Assembly (NCBI GenBank): GCA_019459325.1
Contig: JAIBFA010000108.1
Location: 33,752-97,751 of the forward strand
Length of the DNA stretch: 64,000 bases
Reading direction: 5' to 3'
Source of the DNA: Thiobacillus sp.
GTDB taxonomy: Bacteria; Pseudomonadota; Gammaproteobacteria; Burkholderiales; Thiobacillaceae
Below the pieces are notes generated by a model that did no database searches, was not told where the DNA came from, and saw nothing but the letters and a program-made list of their open reading frames with translations. Shown piece by piece: positions 15,434 through 25,526 of this stretch. How positions within the stretch are numbered: the first letter of the stretch is position 1; the number at the start of each line of letters is the position of its first letter. A program made the translations under genes and the position numbers.

Positions 15434-15810
15434 GCGAACAGTCTCCAGGCGGCCAACAGCGTGAACAGCCCACTGGCCAGCATGACCGCGAGGCTGGTTT
15501 GCCGCGCAGGCTTCAGGTCCGTGCCCCAGTGCGCATCCAGCGCCAAATGCCGCACGCCCGCAAATAAATGATGCGCAAACGCCCAGATCAAACCCAGCAA
15601 CACCAGCCGGGCCAGCGGATTCGCAAACCAGTCGGCGATGCGCTGAAAGCCGGCCTGGTCGGCCAGCGACATCGACAGGACCCACACGCCCAGCGGCAGC
15701 GCCGCAACCAGCAGCGCGCCCGATACCCGGTGCAGGATCGATACCCAGCCGGGCAGCGGCAAATGAATGCGAAACAGATTGAGGTAAACGGGGCGCGCGA
15801 TCGGTTTCAC
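15430..15810 (-). CDS. sdhC: Succinate dehydrogenase cytochrome b556 subunit SdhC
   Basis: A 126-residue membrane protein starting MKPIARPVYLNLFRIHLPLPGWVS. The RPVYLNL and SILHRVSGALL blocks are the SdhC signature, the latter contributing to the quinone pocket. WAFAHHLFAGVRHLALD supplies the haem b histidine. Three membrane helices are evident. It is the first sdh gene and starts 28 bases after the malic enzyme stop, so it may share that transcript. Confidence 0.95.
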   Translation of the reverse strand: MKPIARPVYLNLFRIHLPLPGWVSILHRVSGALLVAALPLGVWVLSMSLADQAGFQRIADWFANPLARLVLLGLIWAFAHHLFAGVRHLALDAHWGTDLKPARQTSLAVMLASGLFTLLAAWRLFA

Positions 15811-15838
15811 GGCACGGTCGGTGTTGGGTTGGCCGGAT

Positions 15839-17110
<1,272 letters not shown>

Positions 17111-17177
17111 GACGGCGTGACAGGCTGGATAAACAAGCCGCCATTATCGCGGATTTATCCGCGATCTGCCCTCCGTG

Positions 17178-17888
17178 TCAGTCTTTCCAGATCTTGAGCT
17201 GGGCGCGCAGGCGCGCGACCGCCTGCGAATGCAGCTGGCACACGCGCGATTCGGACACGCCGAGCACCACACCGATTTCCTTCAGGTTCATGTCCTGTTC
17301 GTAGTACATGCCCATCATGCTGCGCTCGCGTTCGGGCAGATGATGGATCGCGGCAATCAGGCTGTCGCGGAAGCCTTCGTCTTCCAGCACCGCAAGCGGG
17401 TCGCTGCTGCCGTCGACCAGGTAGCGCTCGAGGAAACTGGCGCTGTCTTCATCCGAGAAATCTTCGTAATACAGCAACTGGGAACACTTCACGTCGCCCA
17501 GCATGGACTGGTACTGATCGATCGGCATGCCCAGCTCGGCCGATATTTCCTGCTCGGAGGGCGACTTGCCGTTGCGCTGTTCCAGCCGGTGGATGGCCGA
17601 TTCGATCTGTCGCGATTTCTGGCGCACGTGGCGCGGCAGCCAGTCCGCTTCGCGCAGCTCGTCGAGCATGGCGCCGCGGATGCGCTGGGTGGCATAGGAT
17701 TCGAACTGGGCGCCCTGGTTGCCGTCGAAACGCGACACCGCATCCAGCAGGCCGATCAGCCCGACCTGGATGAGATCGTCAACCTCGACGCTGGCGGGCA
17801 GGCGCGCCATCATGTGATACGCAATGCGCTTGACCAGCGGCGCATATTTAGTGACTTGCTCGTCTTGCGACGATGGTTTACCAGCCAT
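17178..17888 (-). CDS. fliA: RNA polymerase sigma factor for flagellar genes (sigma-28)
   Basis: FliA directs transcription of late flagellar and chemotaxis genes. The 236-residue protein has region 2 (YAPLVKRIAYHMMARLPASVEVDDLIQVG, then the core-binding and -10 recognition stretch YATQRIRGAMLDELREADW), region 3 (RLEQRNGKSPSEQEISAELG) and region 4 (LPERERSMMGMYYEQDMNLKEIGVVLGVSESRVCQLHSQA, a helix-turn-helix). It is the last flagellar gene in this block, 23 bases after the FlhG-like gene. Confidence 0.96.
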   Translation of the reverse strand: MAGKPSSQDEQVTKYAPLVKRIAYHMMARLPASVEVDDLIQVGLIGLLDAVSRFDGNQGAQFESYATQRIRGAMLDELREADWLPRHVRQKSRQIESAIHRLEQRNGKSPSEQEISAELGMPIDQYQSMLGDVKCSQLLYYEDFSDEDSASFLERYLVDGSSDPLAVLEDEGFRDSLIAAIHHLPERERSMMGMYYEQDMNLKEIGVVLGVSESRVCQLHSQAVARLRAQLKIWKD

Positions 17889-17911
17889 GTTTCAGGGATT
17901 TCCTGTCTTAT

Positions 17912-18556
17912 TTAACAAGCCGTCAGGCTCGTCTCCTCGCCCGCCATTCTAACGGCTAGCGTGGCAAATGCATCATCCTCGTTTGCTGCGCTGCAAATCG
18001 AGCTTGCGAAGCCTTGCTCAAGAAAATGGCAACCCGCAGCCTGCACATGATCGCAAGCAACCTGGTCGCCCAGCAAGTACACATTGAATGCGCCCTCAAA
18101 ACAAGCCAGCGTTTTGAGCACCGCATACGCATGCAGCATCGATTCGTCGGTACGGCACACCTCCATGACCACCGTATGGGCTGCGCCCGGCAGCAGTGAA
18201 AATTTGGCGCAGCCCCACCCCGAATCGAACATCACATAGTCGTAGCCGTTCACCAGGCCGGCAAACGCAGCTTCATCCCCGCGCACTCCGGGGGCATACC
18301 AGCCCTCGCCGTAGGTCTGCGGCAGGGTACGCAGCTGCCGGCGTTCGAGCTGATGCCTCCAGTCGAACAGGCTGCGGGTGGGGGATGCGGCAAAAAGGCG
18401 GCCCTGCGTGTCGACCAGCAGGGGAATCCGGCCGATTCGATGCAGCGCATGCGCCAAGCGGACGCTTGAATCGGCAGAATCAGAAAAACAGTAGATGCAG
18501 CGGAGCGGCTGTCGCGCGCTGCGCCGTCGCAACCCTGCAGCCTGGTCAGCCGGCAT
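17912..18556 (-). CDS. FlhG/MinD-like protein without a P-loop
   Basis: The gene sits exactly where flhG (fleN) is expected, between flhF and fliA, and overlaps flhF by 11 bases. The 214-residue protein keeps the overall plan of a MinD/FlhG ATPase: an initial beta strand then helix (RCIYCFSDSADSSVRLAHALHRIG), and a Walker-B-like strand (YDYVMFDSG). But the deviant Walker A (GKGGVGKT) is absent; the same place reads FSDSADSSVR. It is also shorter than typical FlhG (about 260-300 residues). It is likely a degenerate member that cannot hydrolyse ATP in the usual way, perhaps still controlling FlhF. Homology is inferred from position and secondary-structure pattern. Confidence 0.6.
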   Translation of the reverse strand: MPADQAAGLRRRSARQPLRCIYCFSDSADSSVRLAHALHRIGRIPLLVDTQGRLFAASPTRSLFDWRHQLERRQLRTLPQTYGEGWYAPGVRGDEAAFAGLVNGYDYVMFDSGWGCAKFSLLPGAAHTVVMEVCRTDESMLHAYAVLKTLACFEGAFNVYLLGDQVACDHVQAAGCHFLEQGFASSICSAANEDDAFATLAVRMAGEETSLTAC

Positions 18557-19700
18557 TTATGCCCTTTTGGGTATTCATGCCCTTCAGGGTGCGGCGCTCC
18601 TCCCGGTCGGCCTCGACGCCGGCAAACAGTGGCCAGTCCTCGGCCTCCAGCGCATAGGGGGTGGCCAGCTGGCCGCCCTTCAGTGCACGATCGACGAGGT
18701 AACTGGGGTTGGGCGCGTGGAGGTCTTCCGGCACGCGCTGACCGCCGCTGACATAGGCCAGCGGCAAGCGATGGCGGATCAGGCTGTCGAGCGCAGCACC
18801 CGGCTGCGGGGTTTCGTCGAGTTTGGTGAGAATACAGGCGGCTGCGCCCTGACCGAAACGCGTCATCGCCTGTTCGATTGCCGCACCCTGCTGGCTGGCG
18901 GAAATCACCGCAATGCGGCGCACGCCAAGCGCGTCGAACACCTTCCCTTCGCGGGTACGCGGGTCGTTCGGGGCAAACCCCGCGGTGTCGATCAGCACCA
19001 GTTTCTTGGCGGCAAGCTCAGGCAAAAGCAGCGCCAGCCGGGCCTGATCGTCGGCCACATGCAGCGACACCCCCAGCAACTCTGCATATACGCTCAATTG
19101 CGCCGCCGCACCGATGCGGTAGGCATCTGCGGCCACCAGCGCCACCTGGGTGGCGCCATGCGCATCGACCCCGCGCGCGGCAAGCTTGGCCAGCGTGGTG
19201 GTCTTGCCCGATCCTGTGGAGCCGACCAGGGCGTAGCGGCCGCCACGGGCCAGCAGATCGGCGTCACGCCCCTGTAGCGGCAGGTTGCGGATCAGCACCT
19301 GGCGCAGCCAGCGCTGGGCGGCATCGGCATCGAGCCCGCGCGGCAGACGCGCAGCCAGCGTGCGGGCGAGCGAGCTGCCGAATCCGGCCGCGAACAGGGT
19401 TTGCATCAACGCCACCCGTACCGGATCGCGCCGCCGTGCAGCACCCCAGGCAAAGCCCGCCAGCTGGTTTTGCAGCATGCCGCGCAGGCGTGACAGTTCG
19501 GCCAGAATGCGCGAGCTGCCGGCCGCGTCCGCGGTCTCGCTGACCGCCGGCACCGCCAGCTCGCCGTAGGCGCTGGCCAATAGTTCGACGCCCTGCGGAT
19601 GCGGCCGGGTGGACAGCACCACGGCGTCATCGCCCAATTCATTGCGGATGCGCGCCAGACCTTCACGCGCATTCGCCGCCACGAATACCTGCACGCTCAT
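18546..19700 (-). CDS. flhF: Flagellar biosynthesis GTPase FlhF
   Basis: FlhF is an SRP-type GTPase that sets flagellar number and polar position. The 384-residue product has a short N-terminal B-domain (MSVQVFVAANAREGLARIRNELGDDAVVLST) and a linker/N domain. Its NG GTPase core carries G1 (VGSTGSGKTTTLAKLAAR), the DTAGF switch, and the TKLDET base-specificity motif. It lies between flhA and the FlhG-like gene; the start overlaps the flhA stop by 4 bases. The extreme C-terminus (KGMNTQKGINAG) repeats a small KGxN unit. Confidence 0.95.
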   Translation of the reverse strand: MSVQVFVAANAREGLARIRNELGDDAVVLSTRPHPQGVELLASAYGELAVPAVSETADAAGSSRILAELSRLRGMLQNQLAGFAWGAARRRDPVRVALMQTLFAAGFGSSLARTLAARLPRGLDADAAQRWLRQVLIRNLPLQGRDADLLARGGRYALVGSTGSGKTTTLAKLAARGVDAHGATQVALVAADAYRIGAAAQLSVYAELLGVSLHVADDQARLALLLPELAAKKLVLIDTAGFAPNDPRTREGKVFDALGVRRIAVISASQQGAAIEQAMTRFGQGAAACILTKLDETPQPGAALDSLIRHRLPLAYVSGGQRVPEDLHAPNPSYLVDRALKGGQLATPYALEAEDWPLFAGVEADREERRTLKGMNTQKGINAG

Positions 19701-21772
19701 GTGCCCTCCCCGATAGCCAGTTCCGTACTCACCTGCACCATTTTATCGGCGGGCACCTCGGCGTACGCAATCACCGAAAGCCGCGGCAGGTTGCGCCGCA
19801 GCAGCCGCGACAAGATGGCACGCAGGCCGGGCGAAGTCAGCAGCACCGGCGGGTAGCCCGCGCCTTCCTGCTCGGCCAGGGCGCGTTCGGCGGCATCGTT
19901 CAGGGCATCCAGCGTGGCGGGCGACAGCAGGGCCTCACCCTCGTCGCCCATCTCGTTCAGCAATCGGGTTTCGGTGGCCGCATCCAGGCCGATCACCTGC
20001 AGGGTGTTGCCGCCTTCGAACAGGCGGTCGACGATGCTGCGTCCGAGCGCCGCGCGCACGCTTTCCACCAGCTCGTCGATAGCCTGGCTTTTCGGCGCGC
20101 GCGCCGCCAGGGTTTCGAACAGGGTGCGGGTATCGCGGATCGAGACGTTTTCCGCGATCAGCTGCTGCAGCACGGCCTGCACGCTGGTTAGCGGCAGATG
20201 GCGCGGCGTCACGTCCTCGACCAGCCCCGGATGGCTGCGCGCCAGCGTGTCGAGCAGTTGCTGCACTTCGGTCCGACCCAACAACTCCGGCGCGTGCTGG
20301 CGGAATACGCCCTCGACTTGGCGAGCGATCAGTTCGGCCGCGGTCAGCACCACAAAGCCGCGCAGTTCGGCTTCCTCTTCGCGCCCCGCCTCGATCCATA
20401 CTCCGGCCAGTCCGGTCAGCGGGTCCACCCCCTGGGCGCCATCGAGCCGCCCCAGCACGTCGCCCATGTCCACCGCCAGCACCTGCCCGCTGGGCAGTTC
20501 GCCGTGCGCCACGTCGACGCCCTTGAGCGTGATGCGATAGCTGTTGGGCTTGAGGTCGAGGTTGTCGCGCACGCGGATCAGCGGCACCACCAGCCCCATG
20601 TCGGTGGCAAAGCGACGGCGGGCATCGGTAATGCGGGTCAGGGCCGCTCCGCCCTGGTTGCGGTCGACCAGCGGGATCAGCCGGTAGCCGACTTCGAGCG
20701 CCAGCACGTCGACCGGCGGGATGTCGTCCCAGGTGACGTCGAGGGGCGCGGGCTCCGCTTCGATCAACTCCAGCGGCTCGACGTCAAACACCGTGTTCTG
20801 ACGGCGCATCAGCCAGTATCCCAGCCCGCCCAGCACGACGGCAATCGTCAGAAAGGCCAGATGCGGCGTGCCCGGAATCAGCCCCAGCACCCCGAGCACG
20901 GTGGCGGCGATGTACAAGGTCTGCGGACGACCGAAAATCTGGGTGGAGAACTCGCGCGACAGGTCCTGCTCGCTCGACGCACGGCTGACCACGATACCCG
21001 CCGCTGTTGAGATGATCAGCGCCGGAATCTGCGTCACCAAACCGTCGCCCACCGTCAGCAGCGCATAGCGCCCGAGCGCCTCGGTCAGCCCCAGGTTGTG
21101 CTGGAACAGCCCGACCAGCACGCCGCCCACCAGATTCACCAGCAGGATGATGATGCCGGCGATGGCGTCGCCGCGGACGAACTTGGAGGCGCCGTCCATC
21201 GCGCCGTAAAAGTCCGCCTCGCGGCCAATCTCGTGGCGGCGCGCACGCGCTTCGCTTTCGTTGATGAAACCGGCATTGAGGTCGGCATCGACCGCCAACT
21301 GCTTGCCCGGCATCGAATCCAGCGTGAAGCGCGCCGCCACCTCGGCGATGCGCCCGGCGCCCTTGGTGATGACGATGAAGTTGATGATGACCAGGATCAG
21401 GAACACCACGAAGCCGACGACGTAGTTGCCGCCGACCAGGAAATTGCCGAAGGACTCGATCACCTTGCCCGCGGCGTCCGGCCCGGTGTGCCCCTGCATC
21501 AGGATGATGCGGGTGGAGGCTACGTTGAGCGACAGGCGCAGCAGCGTGGTCAGCAGCAGCACCGTGGGAAAGACCGAAAAATCGAGCGGGCGCCGCGAAT
21601 TCAGGCTCACCAGCATCACGATCATCGCCAGCGCGATATTGAGCGTGAACAGCACATCGAGCATAAAGGTGGGTAGCGGCAGCACCATCATCGCCAGAAT
21701 CAGCAGCACCAGCATCGGCACCGCCAGCCGGTTCAGCGGCATGCCCATCATCATCACGCCCTGCGCACTCAC
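19697..21772 (-). CDS. flhA: Flagellar export apparatus protein FlhA
   Basis: FlhA is the major export-gate subunit of the flagellar type III secretion system. The 691-residue protein has about eight membrane helices in the first 330 residues, the conserved FHIPEP loop region (RIAEVAARFTLDSMPGKQLAVDADLNAG, around residues 140-170), and a long cytoplasmic domain that receives chaperone-substrate complexes. The length is normal. The start overlaps the flhB stop by 4 bases. Confidence 0.97.
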   Translation of the reverse strand: MSAQGVMMMGMPLNRLAVPMLVLLILAMMVLPLPTFMLDVLFTLNIALAMIVMLVSLNSRRPLDFSVFPTVLLLTTLLRLSLNVASTRIILMQGHTGPDAAGKVIESFGNFLVGGNYVVGFVVFLILVIINFIVITKGAGRIAEVAARFTLDSMPGKQLAVDADLNAGFINESEARARRHEIGREADFYGAMDGASKFVRGDAIAGIIILLVNLVGGVLVGLFQHNLGLTEALGRYALLTVGDGLVTQIPALIISTAAGIVVSRASSEQDLSREFSTQIFGRPQTLYIAATVLGVLGLIPGTPHLAFLTIAVVLGGLGYWLMRRQNTVFDVEPLELIEAEPAPLDVTWDDIPPVDVLALEVGYRLIPLVDRNQGGAALTRITDARRRFATDMGLVVPLIRVRDNLDLKPNSYRITLKGVDVAHGELPSGQVLAVDMGDVLGRLDGAQGVDPLTGLAGVWIEAGREEEAELRGFVVLTAAELIARQVEGVFRQHAPELLGRTEVQQLLDTLARSHPGLVEDVTPRHLPLTSVQAVLQQLIAENVSIRDTRTLFETLAARAPKSQAIDELVESVRAALGRSIVDRLFEGGNTLQVIGLDAATETRLLNEMGDEGEALLSPATLDALNDAAERALAEQEGAGYPPVLLTSPGLRAILSRLLRRNLPRLSVIAYAEVPADKMVQVSTELAIGEGT

Positions 21773-22539
21773 CCGATCACCTCATTCACATGCCGCCCCT
21801 GCCCAGCCTGCTGCTGACGGCCGCGCAACTGCGCACGCATTTCCGGACTGCCCTCGGCTTCGCGCGCCTCCGCCAGCACCTCCTGCCAGGTCATCGCATG
21901 CCGGCGCAGATACCGCCACCAGCGCCAGCCGGCGTCCAGCACCGCTGCCACCGCCAGCGCCAGCGCCAGCGCCAGCACGCCGCGCCCGATCCAGGCCGCT
22001 GTCGCCGTCAGCGACTCGCCCACCCCGCTGCCGGTCAGGCTCAGCAGCCCTGGCCAGCCACTCGCCAGCGCCCAACCGACCGCAGCCGCAACGAGCGCCA
22101 GTTTCAACAGGGTCAATGTTCCGTCGAACAGCGAATCGGCAGAAAACAAGCGGGCAAGGGGTTTGAACGGATTGGCACGCGTCAGATCGGCCTGGGTGAC
22201 CTGCGGCGCATACACCCAGCCCGAAAGCAGCATCGGCGCCAGCAGCGCGGCGACAAAGACGACGACCAGTACAGGCAACACCGCCCACAGCGCAGACTGC
22301 GCCGCTTCAATGAGAATCGGGGATAAGGGTTGCGCGGCGTGAATGAAGGCCGTTTCGGTCAGCGCCTGCAGCGCATTCAAGAGACGAGGTGCCAGCCAGC
22401 CCAGCACGGCCAGCGCCGACAGCAGCACCACCCACGCCGTGAGTTCGGCAGAACGCGGCACATCGCCCGCGCTGCGCGCCTCCTGCAGGCGCCGCGGACT
22501 CGCCGGTTCGGTACGCGAAAGATCAGTCTCCTCGGCCAT
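21769..22539 (-). CDS. flhB: FlhB membrane domain only, C-terminal switch domain missing
   Basis: FlhB is the export-gate protein that switches substrate class after cleaving itself at an NPTH motif. Here only 256 residues are present instead of about 350-380. The N-terminal tail (ETDLSRTEPASPRRLQEARSAGDVPRS) and four membrane helices are normal, and the chain reaches the linker MTWQEVLAEAREAEGSPEMRA. It then ends in HVNEVIG and a stop that overlaps the flhA start. No NPTH motif or FlhBc domain follows in any frame, because flhA begins at once. Either an internal deletion removed it or the cytoplasmic domain is encoded elsewhere. Confidence 0.88.
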   Translation of the reverse strand: MAEETDLSRTEPASPRRLQEARSAGDVPRSAELTAWVVLLSALAVLGWLAPRLLNALQALTETAFIHAAQPLSPILIEAAQSALWAVLPVLVVVFVAALLAPMLLSGWVYAPQVTQADLTRANPFKPLARLFSADSLFDGTLTLLKLALVAAAVGWALASGWPGLLSLTGSGVGESLTATAAWIGRGVLALALALAVAAVLDAGWRWWRYLRRHAMTWQEVLAEAREAEGSPEMRAQLRGRQQQAGQGRHVNEVIG

Positions 22540-22768
22540 GCTCGCCTCAAATTTTGGGGCAGTCTAGCACGAGGCAGGGGCTTGGCATTTCACGAACCGC
22601 CCTGGATATCGTGATGCCGCCTGTTGGCCGCGGCCCGGTAATGACGCGCATGCCAGCTTTCTAAAAGCAATAAAATCCATTAATCTGCCTTGCCGTTCCA
22701 CCTTGGCGAGAGCCAGGTGCTGGGGTCGCTTATCACAATCACACATAAATTAAATGGAGGAGTTTTAC

Positions 22769-23344
22769 ATGCGCACGATCCGTTTCGCCGCCGCCATGGC
22801 TTCGGCACTGGCCTTGTCCACCCCCGCATCTGCCGGATTTTTCGATTTCACCCTGGCGCCTTTTGTCGGCGCAAGCGCGGGCCAAGCCACATCAGATATC
22901 TCCTGTCCCGCTGGCACCAGCTGCGACGACTCGGATCTGGCCTGGAAGGTATTTGGCGGCCTGGAAGTCAATGAATACATTTCCATGGAATTTGGCTACG
23001 TCGACATGGGGGAAGTCGAGTACACAGGTGCACAAACCGGGACAAGGGAAGTCAACGGCGTAACCATGCGCCTGATTGGATCCTACGCGCTCAACCCCAG
23101 CTTTACCCTGATCGGCTCTGGTGGACTGAACATCCTCAATGCTGATGTCAAAGGAACGACCAATGCGGAAGATACCGACGTTGCATGGTCTGTTGGCCTG
23201 GGCGCGCAATACAACTTCACCAAATCGGTTGGGCTTCGCATGGAATGGGAGCGGTTTTTTGAAGTGGGCAGCTCGGACTTTAATGGTGGAACCGGTGAAG
23301 CGGACATCGACTTGATCACCGCTGGCGTGGTCTTCAAGTTCTAA
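22769..23344 (+). CDS. Outer-membrane beta-barrel protein (OmpA-like/OmpW-like porin fold)
   Basis: The 191-residue protein has a clear signal peptide (MRTIRFAAAMASALALSTPASAG, cut near residue 22). The mature chain is made of alternating strands ending in F: FDFTLAPFVGASAG, WKVFGGLEVNEYISMEFGYVDMG, TMRLIGSYALN, and finally ITAGVVFKF with the terminal phenylalanine typical for barrel assembly. It resembles the OMP_b-brl / OmpA N-terminal barrel group (about eight strands). Two cysteines (SCPAGTSC) in an early loop may form a disulfide. The start at 22769 is chosen for the GGAGG 6 bases upstream. It stands alone, followed by a strong terminator. Confidence 0.88.
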   Translation: MRTIRFAAAMASALALSTPASAGFFDFTLAPFVGASAGQATSDISCPAGTSCDDSDLAWKVFGGLEVNEYISMEFGYVDMGEVEYTGAQTGTREVNGVTMRLIGSYALNPSFTLIGSGGLNILNADVKGTTNAEDTDVAWSVGLGAQYNFTKSVGLRMEWERFFEVGSSDFNGGTGEADIDLITAGVVFKF

Positions 23345-23364
23345 CGGCGATTCACGGCAATTCA

Positions 23365-23406
23365 GCGCAATGAAAAGGGGGGCGTTAGCCCCCCTTTTCA
23401 TTGCGC
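23365..23406. terminator. Strong bidirectional terminator hairpin
   Basis: A perfect inverted repeat, GCGCAATGAAAAGGGGGGC with its complement around a GTTA loop, gives a 19-bp stem. The outer A-rich and T-rich arms (GAAAAGG / CCTTTTC) supply the T tract on either strand. It follows the barrel-protein stop by 20 bases and lies about 100 bases beyond the end of the convergent HD-GYP gene, so it can stop transcripts from both sides. Confidence 0.8.
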
Positions 23407-23501
23407 GTCACCCAATCTGGTTCGAACAAGGCTACGACATGGCTATGCCTGTTGCGCAGACCTGGGAGGGCTGCTCATCTAGGTGGATATCCGGCGCGCT
23501 C

Positions 23502-25511
23502 TTATAGGTCACCTAGTACCCGTTCGCCCTCGTCACGGTATCTTGAGGCTGTTTCCCGGATTTTTTCTTCTATGCTGAAAAACGCATCAAGTACCACGGG
23601 ATCGAATATCTTGCCACGGGCTTCGCGCATGATTCTGACCGACTCTTCGTGGGGAAACGGCGGCTTATAACAGCGTCGGCTGATTAGGGCGTCATAGACA
23701 TCTGCCACTGCCATAATCCGGCCTGAAAGCGGAATGTTATGTCCGGCGAGACCCAGAGGATATCCTGTTCCGTCCCACCTTTCATGATGAGTTGAAGCGA
23801 TCTCACCTGCGATGATAAGGAAGTTATCCCCCTCGATTTTTTTCGCCGTACTATAAATAATGTTTTTCCCATATTCCGCATGTTTTTTCATGAGTTCGAA
23901 TTCTTCTTCGGTCAGCTTGCCTTGCTTGAGCAATATGTGGTCCGGCACCCCGACTTTTCCGATGTCGTGCAATGGCGCGGAGACGAAAAGAAGATCAATG
24001 TATTCCTGAGTTAGGATTTCAGGATAATTGCCAGTGTCCCTTAATTTTTCGGCAATTGACTTCACATAGTGCTGTGTTCGTTTGATATGGGCTCCGGTTT
24101 CGGGGTCGCGTGTTTCTGCCACTGCGGCCATGGATTCCATGATGACCTGCCGCGCATTGGCTAGCTTCGTAAACCACACGTAGGCATGCCTTTTTTCGAT
24201 CACGAACCTTGTAGCGGTGAAAAGTGTAAACAATACCCCGGTCGCCAGAATGGGTGGCCCGGGCGAAATGAAAATTCCGGCAGACTGAAACAGATATATG
24301 GAAACCCACAAGATAATGCCTGCCAGGGTCGCGGTTCCAAGGAATAACTGCACGGGTTCGCGCAAAAAAATGAACAAGGCGGCTAAAAGCAGGCCCGTTG
24401 CGATACATGCCAGCAGAATTGCGGTCTCCGCCCAAGAGGGTTCCCGGATAAAGCTATCAGCCATAATATTCTCGATTATCACGGCTTGCGACTTCAACCC
24501 GGGAAATTGGGGATCGAATATCGTACTGTGCAAGTCATTCAACGCAGCAGCCGAAGAGCCAATGAAAACGATCTTTCCGTTGATGTCGGCGGCTGGATGA
24601 GAAGAGCCATTAAGTATATCTACCGCTGAAATGGCGGGATAAAGATGTGGTTTGCCGTTGAAACGTAGCAGTGCGAACCCATTTTTGTTAATGGGGATGG
24701 AATGATTTCCTACGTGGATAACCGGGCCGTTCCCGTCTTCTTCAATGACGGCAGAATCAACCCCCAAAGACCGCATGAATGTCGCTAGGGACAGATGGGG
24801 ATAAATAACCCCCCGGTGCTGGATCAACAGGGGAATCCTGCGAAGCATGCCATCGCTGTCCGGCTGATTATTGAGAAACCCGCTGAATTTTAACTGCGAG
24901 GAAATTTCATACGTGTTGTTCAGCACACCGGGTGCATCGTTCAGCGAAAGCAAATCAGTTCTTCCGGTGAAGTGGAACTCCGGCTTAGTAGATATTTCGG
25001 CCTTGCTGATGTGATCGAAATAGAAATATCGCGCCCCGACAGCGCCAGTGCCGGAGAGGATTTTGCCGAAGTATCCGTCGTTATCCGATAATCCGGGAGA
25101 AGCGCCGACAAAGGATATGTCCAGGTCGAAATCCTGCTTGAACGATTTTTGGATATTGTTCAATGAGGTTCGGTCGGGCTCGGAGAAAAGGATGTCCAGC
25201 CCTATTGCCGCTGGTTTTCCATCAGCGATCGCCTGAACCAGGGAGGCCATTCTATAGCGCGGCCACGGCCACTGGCCGGCCGCAGACAGGCTGGCGTCGT
25301 CAATGTCAATGACTACGGCATTTTGCGCCGTTTTCCCGTTCGCCGAGTATTTCAGGAAGGAATCAAGAAACAGGTGGCTCCATTGAGCAGGAAAGCCTGT
25401 TTCCATTCGCCCAACGATGCCCAATACAATTGAAACCGACAAGCCCAGCAGCAGTATTCCATAACCCCATTTTCTTGACAGCCTGCCTGAGAACTCCGGG
25501 GGATGATGCAC
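23502..25511 (-). CDS. CHASE2 sensor with HD-GYP c-di-GMP phosphodiesterase domain
   Basis: The 669-residue membrane protein has an N-terminal helix (about 16-36). An extracytoplasmic CHASE2 domain follows (about 60-345, with AVVIDIDDASLSAAGQWPWPR and PAAIGLDILFSEPD), then three membrane helices (about 350-435) and a cytoplasmic HD-GYP domain. That domain keeps HDIGKVGVPD (His515, Asp516) and HHERWDGTGYP (575-585), so it should hydrolyse c-di-GMP. It starts at GTG (25511) with AAGGAAA upstream, 15 bases after the OmpA-lipoprotein gene and behind a FecR-domain gene; CHASE2 proteins are often found with these. Codon use is less GC-rich than the neighbourhood, hinting at later acquisition. Confidence 0.92.
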   Translation of the reverse strand: MHHPPEFSGRLSRKWGYGILLLGLSVSIVLGIVGRMETGFPAQWSHLFLDSFLKYSANGKTAQNAVVIDIDDASLSAAGQWPWPRYRMASLVQAIADGKPAAIGLDILFSEPDRTSLNNIQKSFKQDFDLDISFVGASPGLSDNDGYFGKILSGTGAVGARYFYFDHISKAEISTKPEFHFTGRTDLLSLNDAPGVLNNTYEISSQLKFSGFLNNQPDSDGMLRRIPLLIQHRGVIYPHLSLATFMRSLGVDSAVIEEDGNGPVIHVGNHSIPINKNGFALLRFNGKPHLYPAISAVDILNGSSHPAADINGKIVFIGSSAAALNDLHSTIFDPQFPGLKSQAVIIENIMADSFIREPSWAETAILLACIATGLLLAALFIFLREPVQLFLGTATLAGIILWVSIYLFQSAGIFISPGPPILATGVLFTLFTATRFVIEKRHAYVWFTKLANARQVIMESMAAVAETRDPETGAHIKRTQHYVKSIAEKLRDTGNYPEILTQEYIDLLFVSAPLHDIGKVGVPDHILLKQGKLTEEEFELMKKHAEYGKNIIYSTAKKIEGDNFLIIAGEIASTHHERWDGTGYPLGLAGHNIPLSGRIMAVADVYDALISRRCYKPPFPHEESVRIMREARGKIFDPVVLDAFFSIEEKIRETASRYRDEGERVLGDL

Positions 25512-25526
25512 TGTGCGATTTCCTTA

